From positions 1 to 26,801 of the forward strand of contig DKTR01000122.1 in NCBI GenBank assembly GCA_002473385.1: 26,801 bases of DNA, given 5' to 3'. The translations under genes were made by a program, and so were the position numbers. Below are positions 14,711-23,317 of the stretch, piece by piece. This DNA comes from Lachnospiraceae bacterium UBA7225 (GTDB taxonomy: Bacteria; Bacillota; Clostridia; Lachnospirales; Lachnospiraceae). Below the pieces are notes generated by a model. It worked only from the letters and a program-made list of their open reading frames with translations, had not been told where the DNA came from and ran no database searches. Numbering within the stretch: the stretch's first letter is position 1; each line of letters begins with the position of its first letter.

Positions 14711-15619
14711 CTATGTAAGACATGATTTCAGCACTTCTTCTAATGCTGCTTCATCTCCCTGTGCTGCGCGCAGTTCCAGACTCCAGTCAAGATCACGGTA
14801 TTTCTCACAGCGTGCATCTTTTTGCAAAAATTCCTGCATTTTTTTCAGCATATCCATACTCCAGACGCTGCTGTCTATCTGTGCAGTAGTATAAATTCCC
14901 TTTTCTATCATTTCAAATCCGAAAATATCTTTGGCATGTGTTTTTTCCGCACTGTTAATTACATCAGCCACCAGATGACACGGAATAAAAAGAACTCCGC
15001 TGTCCGTCCCCATTACCACGTCTCCCGGCAGGCACACGCCCTGTCCGATCCTGCATGCACTATTATAACCTGTAATCACACACTCCCGGATCGGTGTCGG
15101 ATCAACTCCCCGGTAAAACACTTGCGTTCCAATCTTTTTCATCTGCTCAATATCCCGGATTCCTCCCCAGATGACCGCGCCTCCGCGCTTTGTCTGCGCC
15201 GCAATTGCGGTTGTCAGATTGCCACCGATAAAGGTTCCGTTAAAAATCTTGTCGTACATGTCCGCAACCAGGACATCACCTTCCACCAGGTTGTCCACTA
15301 CCCATTGATTACACATACCCTTCCAGTTTTTCTGATTTCCTGTTTCTTTTACAACGGAAAACAAATCTGGTCTTGTCGGCATAAAGGTACATGTGACTGC
15401 ACGCCCTACCAGCTTCTGTCCGCCATGCAGCATTTTCATGCCTCCCTCAAATTGGAAATGATAGCCCTTGATATAAAGAGGAAGCCAGATTTCCTCCAGC
15501 GTCATTGTCCTCAATTTCTCCAGGTACTCTTCTTCAACTTTCGGTCTGCCATCTGCGAAGCGTTCACCCTTCCACTCCGGTGTCAAAGCAATTATTTCAT
15601 TTCTGTCATTTAGTATCAC
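14711..15619 (-). CDS. RraA-like aldolase family protein
   Basis: The 302-aa protein contains the RraA/HMG aldolase fold: VVADxxDKIFNGTFIGGNLTTAIAAQTKRGGAVIWGGIRD with the invariant Arg155-Asp156 pair, and the closing signature PGDVVMGTDSGVLFIP (198-213). Enzymes of this fold are metal-dependent retro-aldolases for 4-hydroxy-2-oxo acids, producing pyruvate, or decarboxylases. E. coli RraA itself (161 aa) binds RNase E. This protein has ~75 extra N-terminal and ~60 extra C-terminal residues. The start is GTG with AGGAG upstream. It is the last gene of the 11.6-kb operon, 21 bp after the amidohydrolase, so a catabolic cleavage role at the end of a sugar-acid route is likely. Confidence 0.85.
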   Translation of the reverse strand: MILNDRNEIIALTPEWKGERFADGRPKVEEEYLEKLRTMTLEEIWLPLYIKGYHFQFEGGMKMLHGGQKLVGRAVTCTFMPTRPDLFSVVKETGNQKNWKGMCNQWVVDNLVEGDVLVADMYDKIFNGTFIGGNLTTAIAAQTKRGGAVIWGGIRDIEQMKKIGTQVFYRGVDPTPIRECVITGYNSACRIGQGVCLPGDVVMGTDSGVLFIPCHLVADVINSAEKTHAKDIFGFEMIEKGIYTTAQIDSSVWSMDMLKKMQEFLQKDARCEKYRDLDWSLELRAAQGDEAALEEVLKSCLT

Positions 15620-15640
15620 TTTTTTTCTCCTACTATTTTT

Positions 15641-16894
15641 TTACAAAACCCCAGGGGATTCCCAGTATGCCTTCGGCGCAGTTTCCCACAACGGCATTGC
15701 CAGCGCCATGGGATCATACACAATCTGTCCGCCGCGGATTGTCATGATACACTCCAGCCGTTTATTTCCATTCATTCTTGCATGACCACTGTCTGCGTAA
15801 CTGAACTGCCCTTCCTGTACCTTTAACACCGCAATATCTGCACAGCCATCAATACGCAGATCCCCAAGCTCCGTATGTCCAATAACTTCTGCCGGGCGCT
15901 TCGTTGTGCGGAAAATAACTTCCTCCAGCGTCATGCCCATGCTCAGGTACTTAGACATAACATGATTAAGATTAATAACCGGTCCGGCAACATTATCCAG
16001 ATATAAATCTGTAGAAATCACATCCGGTGCAAATCCCTGATTCCATGCCGGAACAGCATTCCGGAACCAGAAGCTTCCCGCCCCGTGTCCCAGATCAAAA
16101 ATAACACCTCTCTGACGTGCCATAAACATTTCCTGCCGCACACACCGGTTTTCATCCAGCAAAGGAAATTGCTGTGCATATACATGTGTATGAATGTCTC
16201 CCGGACGGAGCTTTTTTAAAATTAATTCTTCATACGTTCTCTGTGGAAGATTGGGCTGAAAGTCTGCCATTACCGGCTTCTGGCAAAGCTCTCCTGCCTG
16301 CACACAGCGCTCAACGGATTCCCATGCCGGATGTGCGCTGTCAAACGGTTTTCCCACCCAGTAATGTGCCGTCTTAATCCCGACAACAGTCTTATCAAAC
16401 GTTTTTGCCATTGCTGCTGCAATTTCAGGATGGAATTCTCTGATATCCTGCTCAGTTTCCAGATTAACCATTCCACCGGAGGCAATGTTAATAAAAGCCA
16501 GGATTCTCAGAAGACTCTTATCGATTACTTCCTCCTTAAAGCGGATGAAATCCCGGCTTCCGCAGGTTCCCGCATCTACAGCCGTTGTAACACCGCTCTG
16601 AAACATATGCGCCTCCGGCTGAATCGTTGGCAGACCATCCTCTGCAAACGGAAATGACGGATAAATATGGCAATGCATATCAATCAGACCGGGAGTTACA
16701 TAATATCCCTCTACATTTACAACAGTAGCATTCTCCGCCTCCTTTGTATACTGCTCAGGAGTTTTCTGCCCGTCCTCTGTAATTTCTGTAATTTTCCCGT
16801 CCGAAATACGGACATCTGCCTTTTTCTCCAGCTTCTGCGACGGATCAAGTACAATACCGCCCCGTAAAATAATATCTTTTCTATGTTTACTCAT
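15641..16894 (-). CDS. Amidohydrolase, EF0837/Atu3266-type deacetylase family
   Basis: The 417-aa enzyme has the amidohydrolase-superfamily barrel: HxH ligands His74 and His76 in LIDMHCHIYPS, the probable carboxylated Lys174 in VVGIKTAHYW, His237 in DIHTHVYAQQF, His270 in DLGHGAGSF, and Asp296 in VISTDLYLD. At the fifth strand, where relatives have PLMVHIG-type His, this protein reads PVMADFQP, so a metal ligand may be Asp211. Relatives are often annotated as dihydroorotase, but characterised members remove acetyl groups from N-acetyl or O-acetyl substrates and often stand next to SelA/DgaE-like PLP enzymes, as here. It probably deacylates the operon's substrate. AAGGGAT precedes the ATG. Confidence 0.87.
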   Translation of the reverse strand: MSKHRKDIILRGGIVLDPSQKLEKKADVRISDGKITEITEDGQKTPEQYTKEAENATVVNVEGYYVTPGLIDMHCHIYPSFPFAEDGLPTIQPEAHMFQSGVTTAVDAGTCGSRDFIRFKEEVIDKSLLRILAFINIASGGMVNLETEQDIREFHPEIAAAMAKTFDKTVVGIKTAHYWVGKPFDSAHPAWESVERCVQAGELCQKPVMADFQPNLPQRTYEELILKKLRPGDIHTHVYAQQFPLLDENRCVRQEMFMARQRGVIFDLGHGAGSFWFRNAVPAWNQGFAPDVISTDLYLDNVAGPVINLNHVMSKYLSMGMTLEEVIFRTTKRPAEVIGHTELGDLRIDGCADIAVLKVQEGQFSYADSGHARMNGNKRLECIMTIRGGQIVYDPMALAMPLWETAPKAYWESPGVL

Positions 16895-16914
16895 CTATCC
16901 CTTTCCACCCTCTT

Positions 16915-17925
16915 TCAATCTGCATAACCATCCTTCACTTCTGCAACACATGCCGCCCGTACAAGAGGCAGAGTATCCGCCGGATACAGCGATGCCCCCG
17001 CCGGAGTATCTGTTTTCCATATAAAACTCCGGAGCTCATCACTTTTTTCACAGGCTGCCAGTACAAGACCGCCTTCCGTGCAATACAGGTGGCGCGGCCA
17101 GTGTCCCACACAATCCCATTCTCCCAGCATCCTCATATCCTGTGCAATATCAAATACTGCTATTGTATCCGCTCCACGGTTTGCCAGAAACAGTTTGCCG
17201 CTGTCATCGATGCAGGCTCCGCCCGGATAATTCACAGAACCATATGTTTGTGTTGCCCTGTAATAAGCAGGCTCCTGATGCCACGCCTGTGCTTTATAAC
17301 AGGCAGGCTCCTGATACCATGTTTCTCTGCTTCCAAGGGCAACTGTATTTCCATTTTCGTTAATCACAATAATCTTATGTGATTTTTCATCATAAAGTAT
17401 CTGACGCGGACCGCTGCCTTCCCGCAAAGCAATCTGCTCCGGCTTTCCCTCCGGTCTGCCCTCCCTCAGATAAAATTTCAGAAGAACGTCTCTGCCAAGA
17501 TCCGCCACAAGCAGTTCATGCTCACTCACACAGGTACTTCCATGAATATGAATACCGTCACAATAACAACATGCTACATATTCCAGATTCTGGTCCACCA
17601 CGTAAAGCTCCCCGCTCTGATAGCATCCTGCGTACAGCACCTGCTCTCCTGCTGCCAGATGGCACAGTCCTCTCCCGGGAAATTCTATTCTTTTTTCCAG
17701 TACCAGTTTGCCGTTTTTCACGCAAAAGGAAGTAATCACTGCCTTATCGCTGCATTCACCTGCCGCAAAAATTTTCTTCCCTGCTGTACAAAGAAAGGAA
17801 GGGCACTCCCCGTGTGTAAGGGCATCCTTTAGTTCCATTTTTCCATTGGCGTCCATTGTAAAAAGCAGAATATCCTCTTTTCTCCCGTTTCCATATCCGG
17901 ACGCTACATACCACTTATGCTGCAC
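16915..17925 (-). CDS. Beta-propeller lactonase family protein (Pgl/YkgB-like)
   Basis: The 336-aa protein has the repeated-blade layout of the 7-bladed cytoplasmic lactonases (6-phosphogluconolactonase YbhE/YkgB type). Blade motifs include GKKIFAAGE, HIHGSTCVSEHELLVADLGRDVLLKFYL, REGSGPRQILYDE and YPGGACIDDSGKLFLANRGADTIAVFDI. Such enzymes open sugar lactones to aldonic acids. The start is GTG, one base after the stop of the preceding RidA gene, with only a weak ribosome site in the RidA end, so coupling is likely. A tandem 12-residue duplication (WYQEPACYKAQA then WHQEPAYYRATQ, bases 17248-17319) is inserted in one blade. Whether that insertion disturbs the fold is unknown. Confidence 0.8.
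   Translation of the reverse strand: MQHKWYVASGYGNGRKEDILLFTMDANGKMELKDALTHGECPSFLCTAGKKIFAAGECSDKAVITSFCVKNGKLVLEKRIEFPGRGLCHLAAGEQVLYAGCYQSGELYVVDQNLEYVACCYCDGIHIHGSTCVSEHELLVADLGRDVLLKFYLREGRPEGKPEQIALREGSGPRQILYDEKSHKIIVINENGNTVALGSRETWYQEPACYKAQAWHQEPAYYRATQTYGSVNYPGGACIDDSGKLFLANRGADTIAVFDIAQDMRMLGEWDCVGHWPRHLYCTEGGLVLAACEKSDELRSFIWKTDTPAGASLYPADTLPLVRAACVAEVKDGYAD
17248..17319 (-). repeat. 36-bp in-frame tandem duplication within the lactonase gene
   Basis: Two adjacent 36-bp units code for WYQEPACYKAQA (17284-17319) and WHQEPAYYRATQ (17248-17283). They share a 14-bp core (ATCAGGAGCCTGCC/T) and have diverged elsewhere, so this is an older duplication rather than a fresh slippage. Confidence 0.8.
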
Positions 17926-17926
17926 A

Positions 17927-18391
17927 TCAAAGTACCTGCGCGATCACTTCGATTTCTACCGGAATATTTCCATTCGGCAGATTATGTGTTCCCATGACCG
18001 TCCGTGCATGATATCCACGCTCTTCCAGAACATCCGCAATGGTATCGGAAAACCCGTCAAATACTTTATCTACATCACAAAAACCTTCTGCACAGTTTAC
18101 CAGACCGAAGGCCTTGATAATTCTTACATGATCCAGCGAGCCAAGCGTATCCTTCAACGCTCCGAGAATAATAATGGCGCACTCCCTCGCTGCCGCATAG
18201 CCCTCTTCAAGTGTCAGATCTTTTCCGATTCTCCCTTTATACAGCGGAACCCCGGTAATCTGATCTTCCGGTCCATGACCGGAAACATAAATCATATCAT
18301 CTGCCTGTCTCAGCAGAATAATTCCCCGTTTTTTCTGATAACGCGGCTCTGTCTCCACACCGTCTATCACGATTTTATTGATACTATCCAC
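17927..18391 (-). CDS. RidA family imine deaminase, copy 1
   Basis: RidA (YjgF/YER057c/UK114) proteins hydrolyse reactive enamine/imine intermediates made by PLP enzymes, releasing ammonia. The 154-aa product has the family core VSGHGPED and AAREC, the substrate Arg130 in YHARTVMGTHNLP, and Glu148 in the end motif VEIEVIA, so the deaminase residues are kept. I choose a GTG at 18391 as start because AGGAGG lies 8 nt upstream; a GTG at 18415 in the same frame has no ribosome site and would place AGGAGG inside the gene. It is a diverged paralogue of the next gene upstream and is followed after one base by the lactonase. At 154 aa it is longer than the ~125-aa classic RidA, as in the longer UK114-like-1 group. 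Confidence 0.88.
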   Translation of the reverse strand: MDSINKIVIDGVETEPRYQKKRGIILLRQADDMIYVSGHGPEDQITGVPLYKGRIGKDLTLEEGYAAARECAIIILGALKDTLGSLDHVRIIKAFGLVNCAEGFCDVDKVFDGFSDTIADVLEERGYHARTVMGTHNLPNGNIPVEIEVIAQVL

Positions 18392-18433
18392 TCCACGCAC
18401 CTCCTGTGATTTCACACTTTATCTGCAGATTTT

Positions 18434-18901
18434 CTATTTACGGATACGCACGATTGCTTCTACCACAACCGGTACATTCTGCGGCAGTGCAAAAGCTCCC
18501 ATTGCCGAGCGCGCATGCTGCCCGCGTCTTCCGAAAACTTCTACCATCAGATCAGAAAATCCGTTCATTACAGCCGGCTGGCTGGAAAAATCTCCGGCAC
18601 TGTTCACAAGACCAAGTGCTTTTACAAAATAATCTACCCGGTCCAGTTCCCCGATATAATCCTTAATAGTAGCAAGCATATTCAATCCGCAGAGCCGCGC
18701 TGCCTTATATGCCGTATCTACATCAACTTCCGCTCCAACCTTTCCTGTGTAAACCGCCCTGCCATCTTCGTCAACCGGCAAATGTGCTGATAAATACAAC
18801 ATATCATCTTTGAGTACCGCATCTACGGCCCCTTGCCCTTTCCGGTCACGCACCGGTAATGTAATCCCAAGCTGCTCTATTCTTTTTCCTGTTTCACCCA
18901 T
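18434..18901 (-). CDS. RidA family imine deaminase, copy 2
   Basis: The 155-aa protein has the same length and layout as its neighbour: YLSAHLPVDEDG, AARLCGLNMLATIKDYIGELDRVDYFVKALGLVNSAGDF, Arg131 in QHARSAMGAFALP and Glu148 in VVVEAIVRI. Retention of both active-site positions predicts a working imine/enamine deaminase. The ATG at 18901 is chosen because GGAGG lies about 9 nt upstream; an in-frame start at 18931 has none. It lies 73 bp after the MalG-type permease and 42 bp before copy 1. The two copies are clearly diverged, so separate substrates or a hetero-oligomer are possible; RidA proteins normally form trimers. Confidence 0.88.
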   Translation of the reverse strand: MGETGKRIEQLGITLPVRDRKGQGAVDAVLKDDMLYLSAHLPVDEDGRAVYTGKVGAEVDVDTAYKAARLCGLNMLATIKDYIGELDRVDYFVKALGLVNSAGDFSSQPAVMNGFSDLMVEVFGRRGQHARSAMGAFALPQNVPVVVEAIVRIRK

Positions 18902-18974
18902 GTTCTTTTTCCTCCCTGTTTGAATTGACATGTCTGTCCCGCAGACATCATAATAAATAAAACTAATTTATAAC

Positions 18975-19817
18975 TTATCCTTTCACGGCTCCTGCCGCCA
19001 GTCCCTCCACGAATTGTTTTTGTACCATCATAAATACCACTATAACCGGAATGGTAATCACCATTGCCGCTGCCATCGTACTTCCCCAGTCTACTTTGAA
19101 AAAGGATGAAAACTCATTCAATGCAATCGGGACTGTAATGCTCCGGGGGCTTCTTGTCAGAACGTTTGCAAGCGCAAACTCATTCCATGAAGAAATAAAA
19201 GCATATATTCCGGTTGCCGCCAGAGCCGGTTTCAAAAGCGGCAGTACAATTTTGATAATTGTCTGCATTGTAGAACAGCCATCCATGATTGCCGCCTCTT
19301 CTATTTCTTTTGGAATCCCTTTAAAATATCCCTTTGCCATCCATGTAACCAGCGGCAGGCTGACTACCAGATGCGCGACTGCCAGCCCCAGCTTCGTATC
19401 TACCATTCCCACCTCATTTTCCATATAATAAAGCGGTATCATAAGTACTGTCAGCGGAAGCATCTGGCTGATTAACATAAACAATGAGAGTACTTTACTT
19501 CCCCTAAAGGAGAACCTCGCAAATGCATAACCGGCACTTCCGCCCAGAAGCAGCGCGATAAAGGTTGTCATTGCACCCACCAGCAGACTGTTTTTAAAAG
19601 CATTCGGAATGGAGCTTTCAAATAATACATTGTTATAGTTTGACAATGTCGGCTTCAGAGGAATCCAGCGCGGCGGGTTTGCAAAAACTTCTGCTGTCGG
19701 TTTAATGGACGTAGAAAGTACCCATCCGATCGGGATGATCGTAATCAAAAGTACCAGAAACAATACAAGATATATCAAAATATTCAGCGCATGTTCATAG
19801 AATTTTTTCCGGTTCAT
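18975..19817 (-). CDS. Carbohydrate ABC transporter permease, MalG type
   Basis: The 280-aa inner-membrane permease has about six transmembrane segments and the cytoplasmic EAA loop GIPKEIEEAAIMDGCSTMQTI, which docks on the ATPase. The C-terminal ending KQFVEGLAAGAVKG is typical of the CUT1 MalG group. Its start codon is 2 bp after the stop of the MalF-type partner with GGAGG overlapping that end. Together with the partner and the binding protein it forms a CUT1 sugar importer. No ATP-binding subunit is encoded in this operon, which is common in Firmicutes that share one MsmK-type ATPase between several sugar importers. Confidence 0.95.
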   Translation of the reverse strand: MNRKKFYEHALNILIYLVLFLVLLITIIPIGWVLSTSIKPTAEVFANPPRWIPLKPTLSNYNNVLFESSIPNAFKNSLLVGAMTTFIALLLGGSAGYAFARFSFRGSKVLSLFMLISQMLPLTVLMIPLYYMENEVGMVDTKLGLAVAHLVVSLPLVTWMAKGYFKGIPKEIEEAAIMDGCSTMQTIIKIVLPLLKPALAATGIYAFISSWNEFALANVLTRSPRSITVPIALNEFSSFFKVDWGSTMAAAMVITIPVIVVFMMVQKQFVEGLAAGAVKG

Positions 19818-19819
19818 CC

Positions 19820-20686
19820 CTAGTCCTCCTTTATCACAAATTTCACATATAATATAGCGAATATCATTGTCGTAAGAAGCTGCATCACTGCACTCGCTGA
19901 AGCTCCATTGAGATTTAATATCTTAAACTGGTTGTAAACCAGCAAAGATAATGTAGTGGTATTTTGTCCTCCGGAGGTCATAATCCAGATCAGCGAAAAT
20001 TCATTGATTGCCCATACCAGCAGCATCAGAATACAGATAAAACTGATATCCTTCAAAAGCGGCATTGTAATATAACGCATTTTCTGCCACCAGCTTGCCC
20101 CATCCAGATCGGCGCTTTCATACAAATCAGCCGGAAGCTGCTGCAGACCTGCCGTCATCATCAGCATCACATATGGCGAGCATGCCCATATCTGAACAAT
20201 GATCAGAGACAACATTGCAAACTGCGGTGTCGTCAGCCACGGAACCGGTTCTTTAATCAATCCCAGGCTCTGTAAAATATGATTTGCCATTCCGCCGTCT
20301 GTTGTCAGCAGCCATTTCCATGCCGTTGCTTTTACCACCCCCGGAATAATCCAGGCGATAAAGATGATACTTCTCCAGAAGCCCTTAAAGCGGATGCCCT
20401 TTCTGTGAATCAGCATTGCATACAACGTTCCGAGTATAAAGGAAAACACCACTGTACTTAATGTCCATTTTATGGTATTCACAACTGTTTTCAGAAACTG
20501 CGGGTTGTGAAACAGCCGCTGGTAATTGTAAAAACCGGCAAACGCTCCACCCGCAGACTGATCCGTAAAGCTCATCCGGAAAATATAAATCAGCGGATAA
20601 GCGATCAGAAGCGCTGTAACAATTACTCCCGGAAGAATAAATGGAAGCGCTTTTTTTTCATCTTTTGTCAATATCTGTCTCTTCAT
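19820..20686 (-). CDS. Sugar ABC transporter permease, MalF type
   Basis: The 288-aa permease has about six membrane segments and the CUT1 N-terminal pattern LPFILPGVIVTALLIAYPLIYIFRMSF. The EAA loop reads LYESADLDGASWWQKMRYITMPLL. It lies between the binding protein gene (61-bp gap) and the MalG-type permease (2-bp gap). AAAGGGG precedes the ATG. It forms the transmembrane channel with MalG and imports the operon's carbohydrate substrate, probably an oligosaccharide or amino sugar by context. Confidence 0.95.
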   Translation of the reverse strand: MKRQILTKDEKKALPFILPGVIVTALLIAYPLIYIFRMSFTDQSAGGAFAGFYNYQRLFHNPQFLKTVVNTIKWTLSTVVFSFILGTLYAMLIHRKGIRFKGFWRSIIFIAWIIPGVVKATAWKWLLTTDGGMANHILQSLGLIKEPVPWLTTPQFAMLSLIIVQIWACSPYVMLMMTAGLQQLPADLYESADLDGASWWQKMRYITMPLLKDISFICILMLLVWAINEFSLIWIMTSGGQNTTTLSLLVYNQFKILNLNGASASAVMQLLTTMIFAILYVKFVIKED

Positions 20687-20747
20687 ACTATACCCCTTTC
20701 TTCCGGAAGTAATTTCCTTTTCCGCTATAATCTATTGAGTCTTTGCA

Positions 20748-21989
20748 CTACCATGCAAGCAATGCGTTAATATCCGCTGCCATCGCTTCGCACGCCTCAT
20801 CTACAGTCATACTGCCTGCAACTGCGCTCTGAATATAGTTGTAAATGATCGGCTCCATTTCCGCCCAGTTCTCATAAGTCGGCTCTGCCTTGGAATTGTT
20901 TAACTGCTCGGTGAACGGTTTTAATTCCTCGCTTGCAAACTGCTCGTATTCCACTGCTGTCTTACTTGCCGGGAAAGAATCTGTCAGACGCGCCTGATTT
21001 TCCGGTGTTGTGATATAAGCAAGGAATTTTGCCGCCGCTTCTTTATTTTCGCTGTTTTTGGCCATGGATACACACCAGCCGTTTGCAGTTGTACAGCCCA
21101 TGCCGCCATCACCAGGAATAACTGCTGTTTTGAAGTTCAGATCCGGATAATCAGCCTTCAAAGTATCCACCTCAAACGGACCTGTAAAGTTAAAAGCAAG
21201 CTGACCGGAACCAAACATATCTCTCATCTTTGTATTGTCAATTTCCGCGCTGCTCGGTGAAGCGTAGCCTTCCTGGATGGAGCTGACAATGTTGTTCAGC
21301 GCTTTTTTCGCCTCATCGCTGTTTAACAGACATTCTGTTTCATCCTCATTTAAAATTTCTCCTCCGTAGGTGTAAACCTGCTGCACCAGTCTGGTTGCCG
21401 CATTTGCCTGATTTCCCAGCGGCCATGCAAATGCATACACGCCATCCTTTGTAAGCGCTTTGCTCATCTCTACCATCTCGTCCCAGTCCGTCGGAAATTC
21501 ATCATAGCCAGCTGCGCTCAGCAGATCGACATTGTAGTAAATACCTGAGCCATCGTAACGGAATGGCACGCCATAAATCTCTCCATCCAGCGATGTAATC
21601 GTAAGTGCAGGTTCCAGAATATCATCAAAATCAATGGATGCCGCACTGCCGAGTTCCCTGAGCGGCTCCAGCAAATCCTTTTTTGCAAACGGCGCTACAT
21701 CCGTCAGCAGTATCGTAAACAGCTCCGGAGCATTTTTTGCACTGATTGCCGTTGTAATTTTGCTCTTATACGTATCCCAGTCTGTAATCACAAGATCTAC
21801 TTTAATATCAGGATTTTCCGCCTCAAATTCTGCTGCCATCTCCCGGCTTTCTACCTCATCCCAGTTCGGTGTCCACCACTCGATTGTCGTCTGCTCCGCT
21901 GCTGCTGCACTCCCCATAATTCCTGTCAGCACTGCTGCACCAAAAAATCCTGTTGCTGCCTTTTTCGCCATCGATTTCCAGTTCTTCAT
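20748..21989 (-). CDS. Extracellular sugar-binding protein of ABC transporter (CUT1)
   Basis: The 413-aa protein is a family-1 solute-binding protein, with TIEWWTPNWDEVESREMAAEFEAENPDIKV after the signal, VPFRYDGSGIYYNVDLL near residue 120, and GWCVSMAKNSENKEAAAKFLAYI further on. The signal peptide (about 1-31: KK, hydrophobic core, GSAAAA) ends in an AxA-type signal peptidase I site and has no lipobox cysteine. That is unusual for a Gram-positive binding protein, which is normally lipid-anchored. It may stay attached through an uncleaved signal or be released. GGAGG precedes the ATG. Gene order binding protein - MalF - MalG is standard. Confidence 0.94.
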   Translation of the reverse strand: MKNWKSMAKKAATGFFGAAVLTGIMGSAAAAEQTTIEWWTPNWDEVESREMAAEFEAENPDIKVDLVITDWDTYKSKITTAISAKNAPELFTILLTDVAPFAKKDLLEPLRELGSAASIDFDDILEPALTITSLDGEIYGVPFRYDGSGIYYNVDLLSAAGYDEFPTDWDEMVEMSKALTKDGVYAFAWPLGNQANAATRLVQQVYTYGGEILNEDETECLLNSDEAKKALNNIVSSIQEGYASPSSAEIDNTKMRDMFGSGQLAFNFTGPFEVDTLKADYPDLNFKTAVIPGDGGMGCTTANGWCVSMAKNSENKEAAAKFLAYITTPENQARLTDSFPASKTAVEYEQFASEELKPFTEQLNNSKAEPTYENWAEMEPIIYNYIQSAVAGSMTVDEACEAMAADINALLAW

Positions 21990-22044
21990 TTGTTTTTCCT
22001 CCTTTTTGCATCGCTCATTTTTCTGAATTATTGCCGGAGATCTC

Positions 22045-23289
22045 TTACTTCATCTTAAAAAGATAGGCTTCTAATAGTACCGTAAGCTGCATCAGACATC
22101 TTGGTACATGATATGGACCTTTCAGTTCAAATCCCTTTTTGTCTGAGCGTATCGACCCGTCTCTTTTCAGAATACTATACCATTCCCCGAATTCTTTATC
22201 CCTGAAGCAATTCTGGACATAGTCATATAATTTCAGAAAATATGTAAAATGTTTTTCGTTTTCGTTATATAAAGCACTCATTGCAAGCGCATTCAGCCCC
22301 TCGGCCTGCACCCACCAGATTTTATCGTCCCATGCCGCCGGGATTCCTGCATAATCATTTACAAGAAATCTTTGCTGTGGAATCAGTGTATCCACATCGA
22401 CATGCTGATAAAATCCGCCATACTCTTCATCGTAACAGCGTGCAATCACCCAATCCAGTACTGTTTCCGCGCGCTTTATATAAGCTGCACAGCCGCACTC
22501 TTTTCCTGCCCGCATGGAAAACCACAGGGATTCCATCGTATGACCGGCATCAATCAACCTCCCTTCTCCCTCCAGTCTCGGTTTTCCGTCTGTTCCTATA
22601 TATTCAAATGGTGCTTTATATTCGTCATTCGCAAACATATACAATGACTTTTTTACGCAGTCATGTAGTATGTCATCATATTGATTTCCAAAAACCGCCC
22701 GGCTCTCCAGCGCAACCAAAAGCGTCATAAAATTTATTGCGTGCTTCTGCCAGCCCGGTTCAATTCCCTCTGCCTGCAAAACATCCGGCTTTTGTACATT
22801 CTTAAATAACTGGTCACTCAGCAGGCGGGCAAACGCCACATCCTGCTCTTTTTCATGTTCCCTGCAGGTACGGATATACTCATATAATCCCTTTACCGCA
22901 AAATGATCGGTAAAAATAGAACCCGCGCCTTCTAACACCCTGCCGTCACGCGACATCATCCGGGCAAACCGGCCGTCTCCCAGATAAAAGCTCCCCTTCA
23001 TAAAATCACGGCCGGCTCTGGCAATTTCCTGCCATTCCTCTCTTGGCTCGATCTGGTTATACAATGCAGCAAACATATACATGGTTCTTCCCACAAACCA
23101 GCCCGGCTTTCTGGTATCCTCCAGCCTGCCCTGCCGGTCAAAGCAGTTCAGATAACCGGGATACTGATCATCCAGTATCCGCTCCTGCCAGAAAGGAATA
23201 TTGTCCTCCAGAAGCTCCCCGCGAATCTGTATCAGCAGCTGATGTAGTTGTTTTTCATGTTTTCTGTAAAACTCTGATTTCTTCTCCAT
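22045..23289 (-). CDS. N-acylglucosamine 2-epimerase (AGE) family protein
   Basis: The 414-aa protein has the (alpha/alpha)6 barrel features of the AGE superfamily: WFVGRTMYMFAALYN (64-78), the catalytic-site histidines His250 in RLIDAGHTMESLW and His396 in KGPYHVPRCL, and the WWVQAEGLNAL motif (327-337). Family members epimerise or isomerise unphosphorylated sugars: GlcNAc/ManNAc, cellobiose/glucosyl-mannose, mannose/fructose, or sulfoquinovose. Its gene is preceded by an operator-like palindrome at 23318-23331. In an operon with a lyase for amino-sugar acids, an N-acyl-hexosamine is a likely substrate, but mannose-type isomerisation is not excluded. Confidence 0.9.
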   Translation of the reverse strand: MEKKSEFYRKHEKQLHQLLIQIRGELLEDNIPFWQERILDDQYPGYLNCFDRQGRLEDTRKPGWFVGRTMYMFAALYNQIEPREEWQEIARAGRDFMKGSFYLGDGRFARMMSRDGRVLEGAGSIFTDHFAVKGLYEYIRTCREHEKEQDVAFARLLSDQLFKNVQKPDVLQAEGIEPGWQKHAINFMTLLVALESRAVFGNQYDDILHDCVKKSLYMFANDEYKAPFEYIGTDGKPRLEGEGRLIDAGHTMESLWFSMRAGKECGCAAYIKRAETVLDWVIARCYDEEYGGFYQHVDVDTLIPQQRFLVNDYAGIPAAWDDKIWWVQAEGLNALAMSALYNENEKHFTYFLKLYDYVQNCFRDKEFGEWYSILKRDGSIRSDKKGFELKGPYHVPRCLMQLTVLLEAYLFKMK

Positions 23290-23317
23290 TCCCGTCTCCT
23301 ATGTCATTTTCGCGTTG

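Noticed and set aside
14711..15619. RNase E inhibitor function for the RraA-like protein
   Set aside because: That role belongs to proteobacterial RraA; operon context and the extra domains favour an enzyme.
15641..16894. Annotation of the amidohydrolase as pyrimidine-pathway dihydroorotase
   Set aside because: No pyrimidine genes are nearby and the motifs fit the EF0837/Atu3266 group; the operon is for carbohydrate use.
17708..18409. 233-codon plus-strand open frame opposite RidA
   Set aside because: Shadow of RidA and lactonase genes; no family features.
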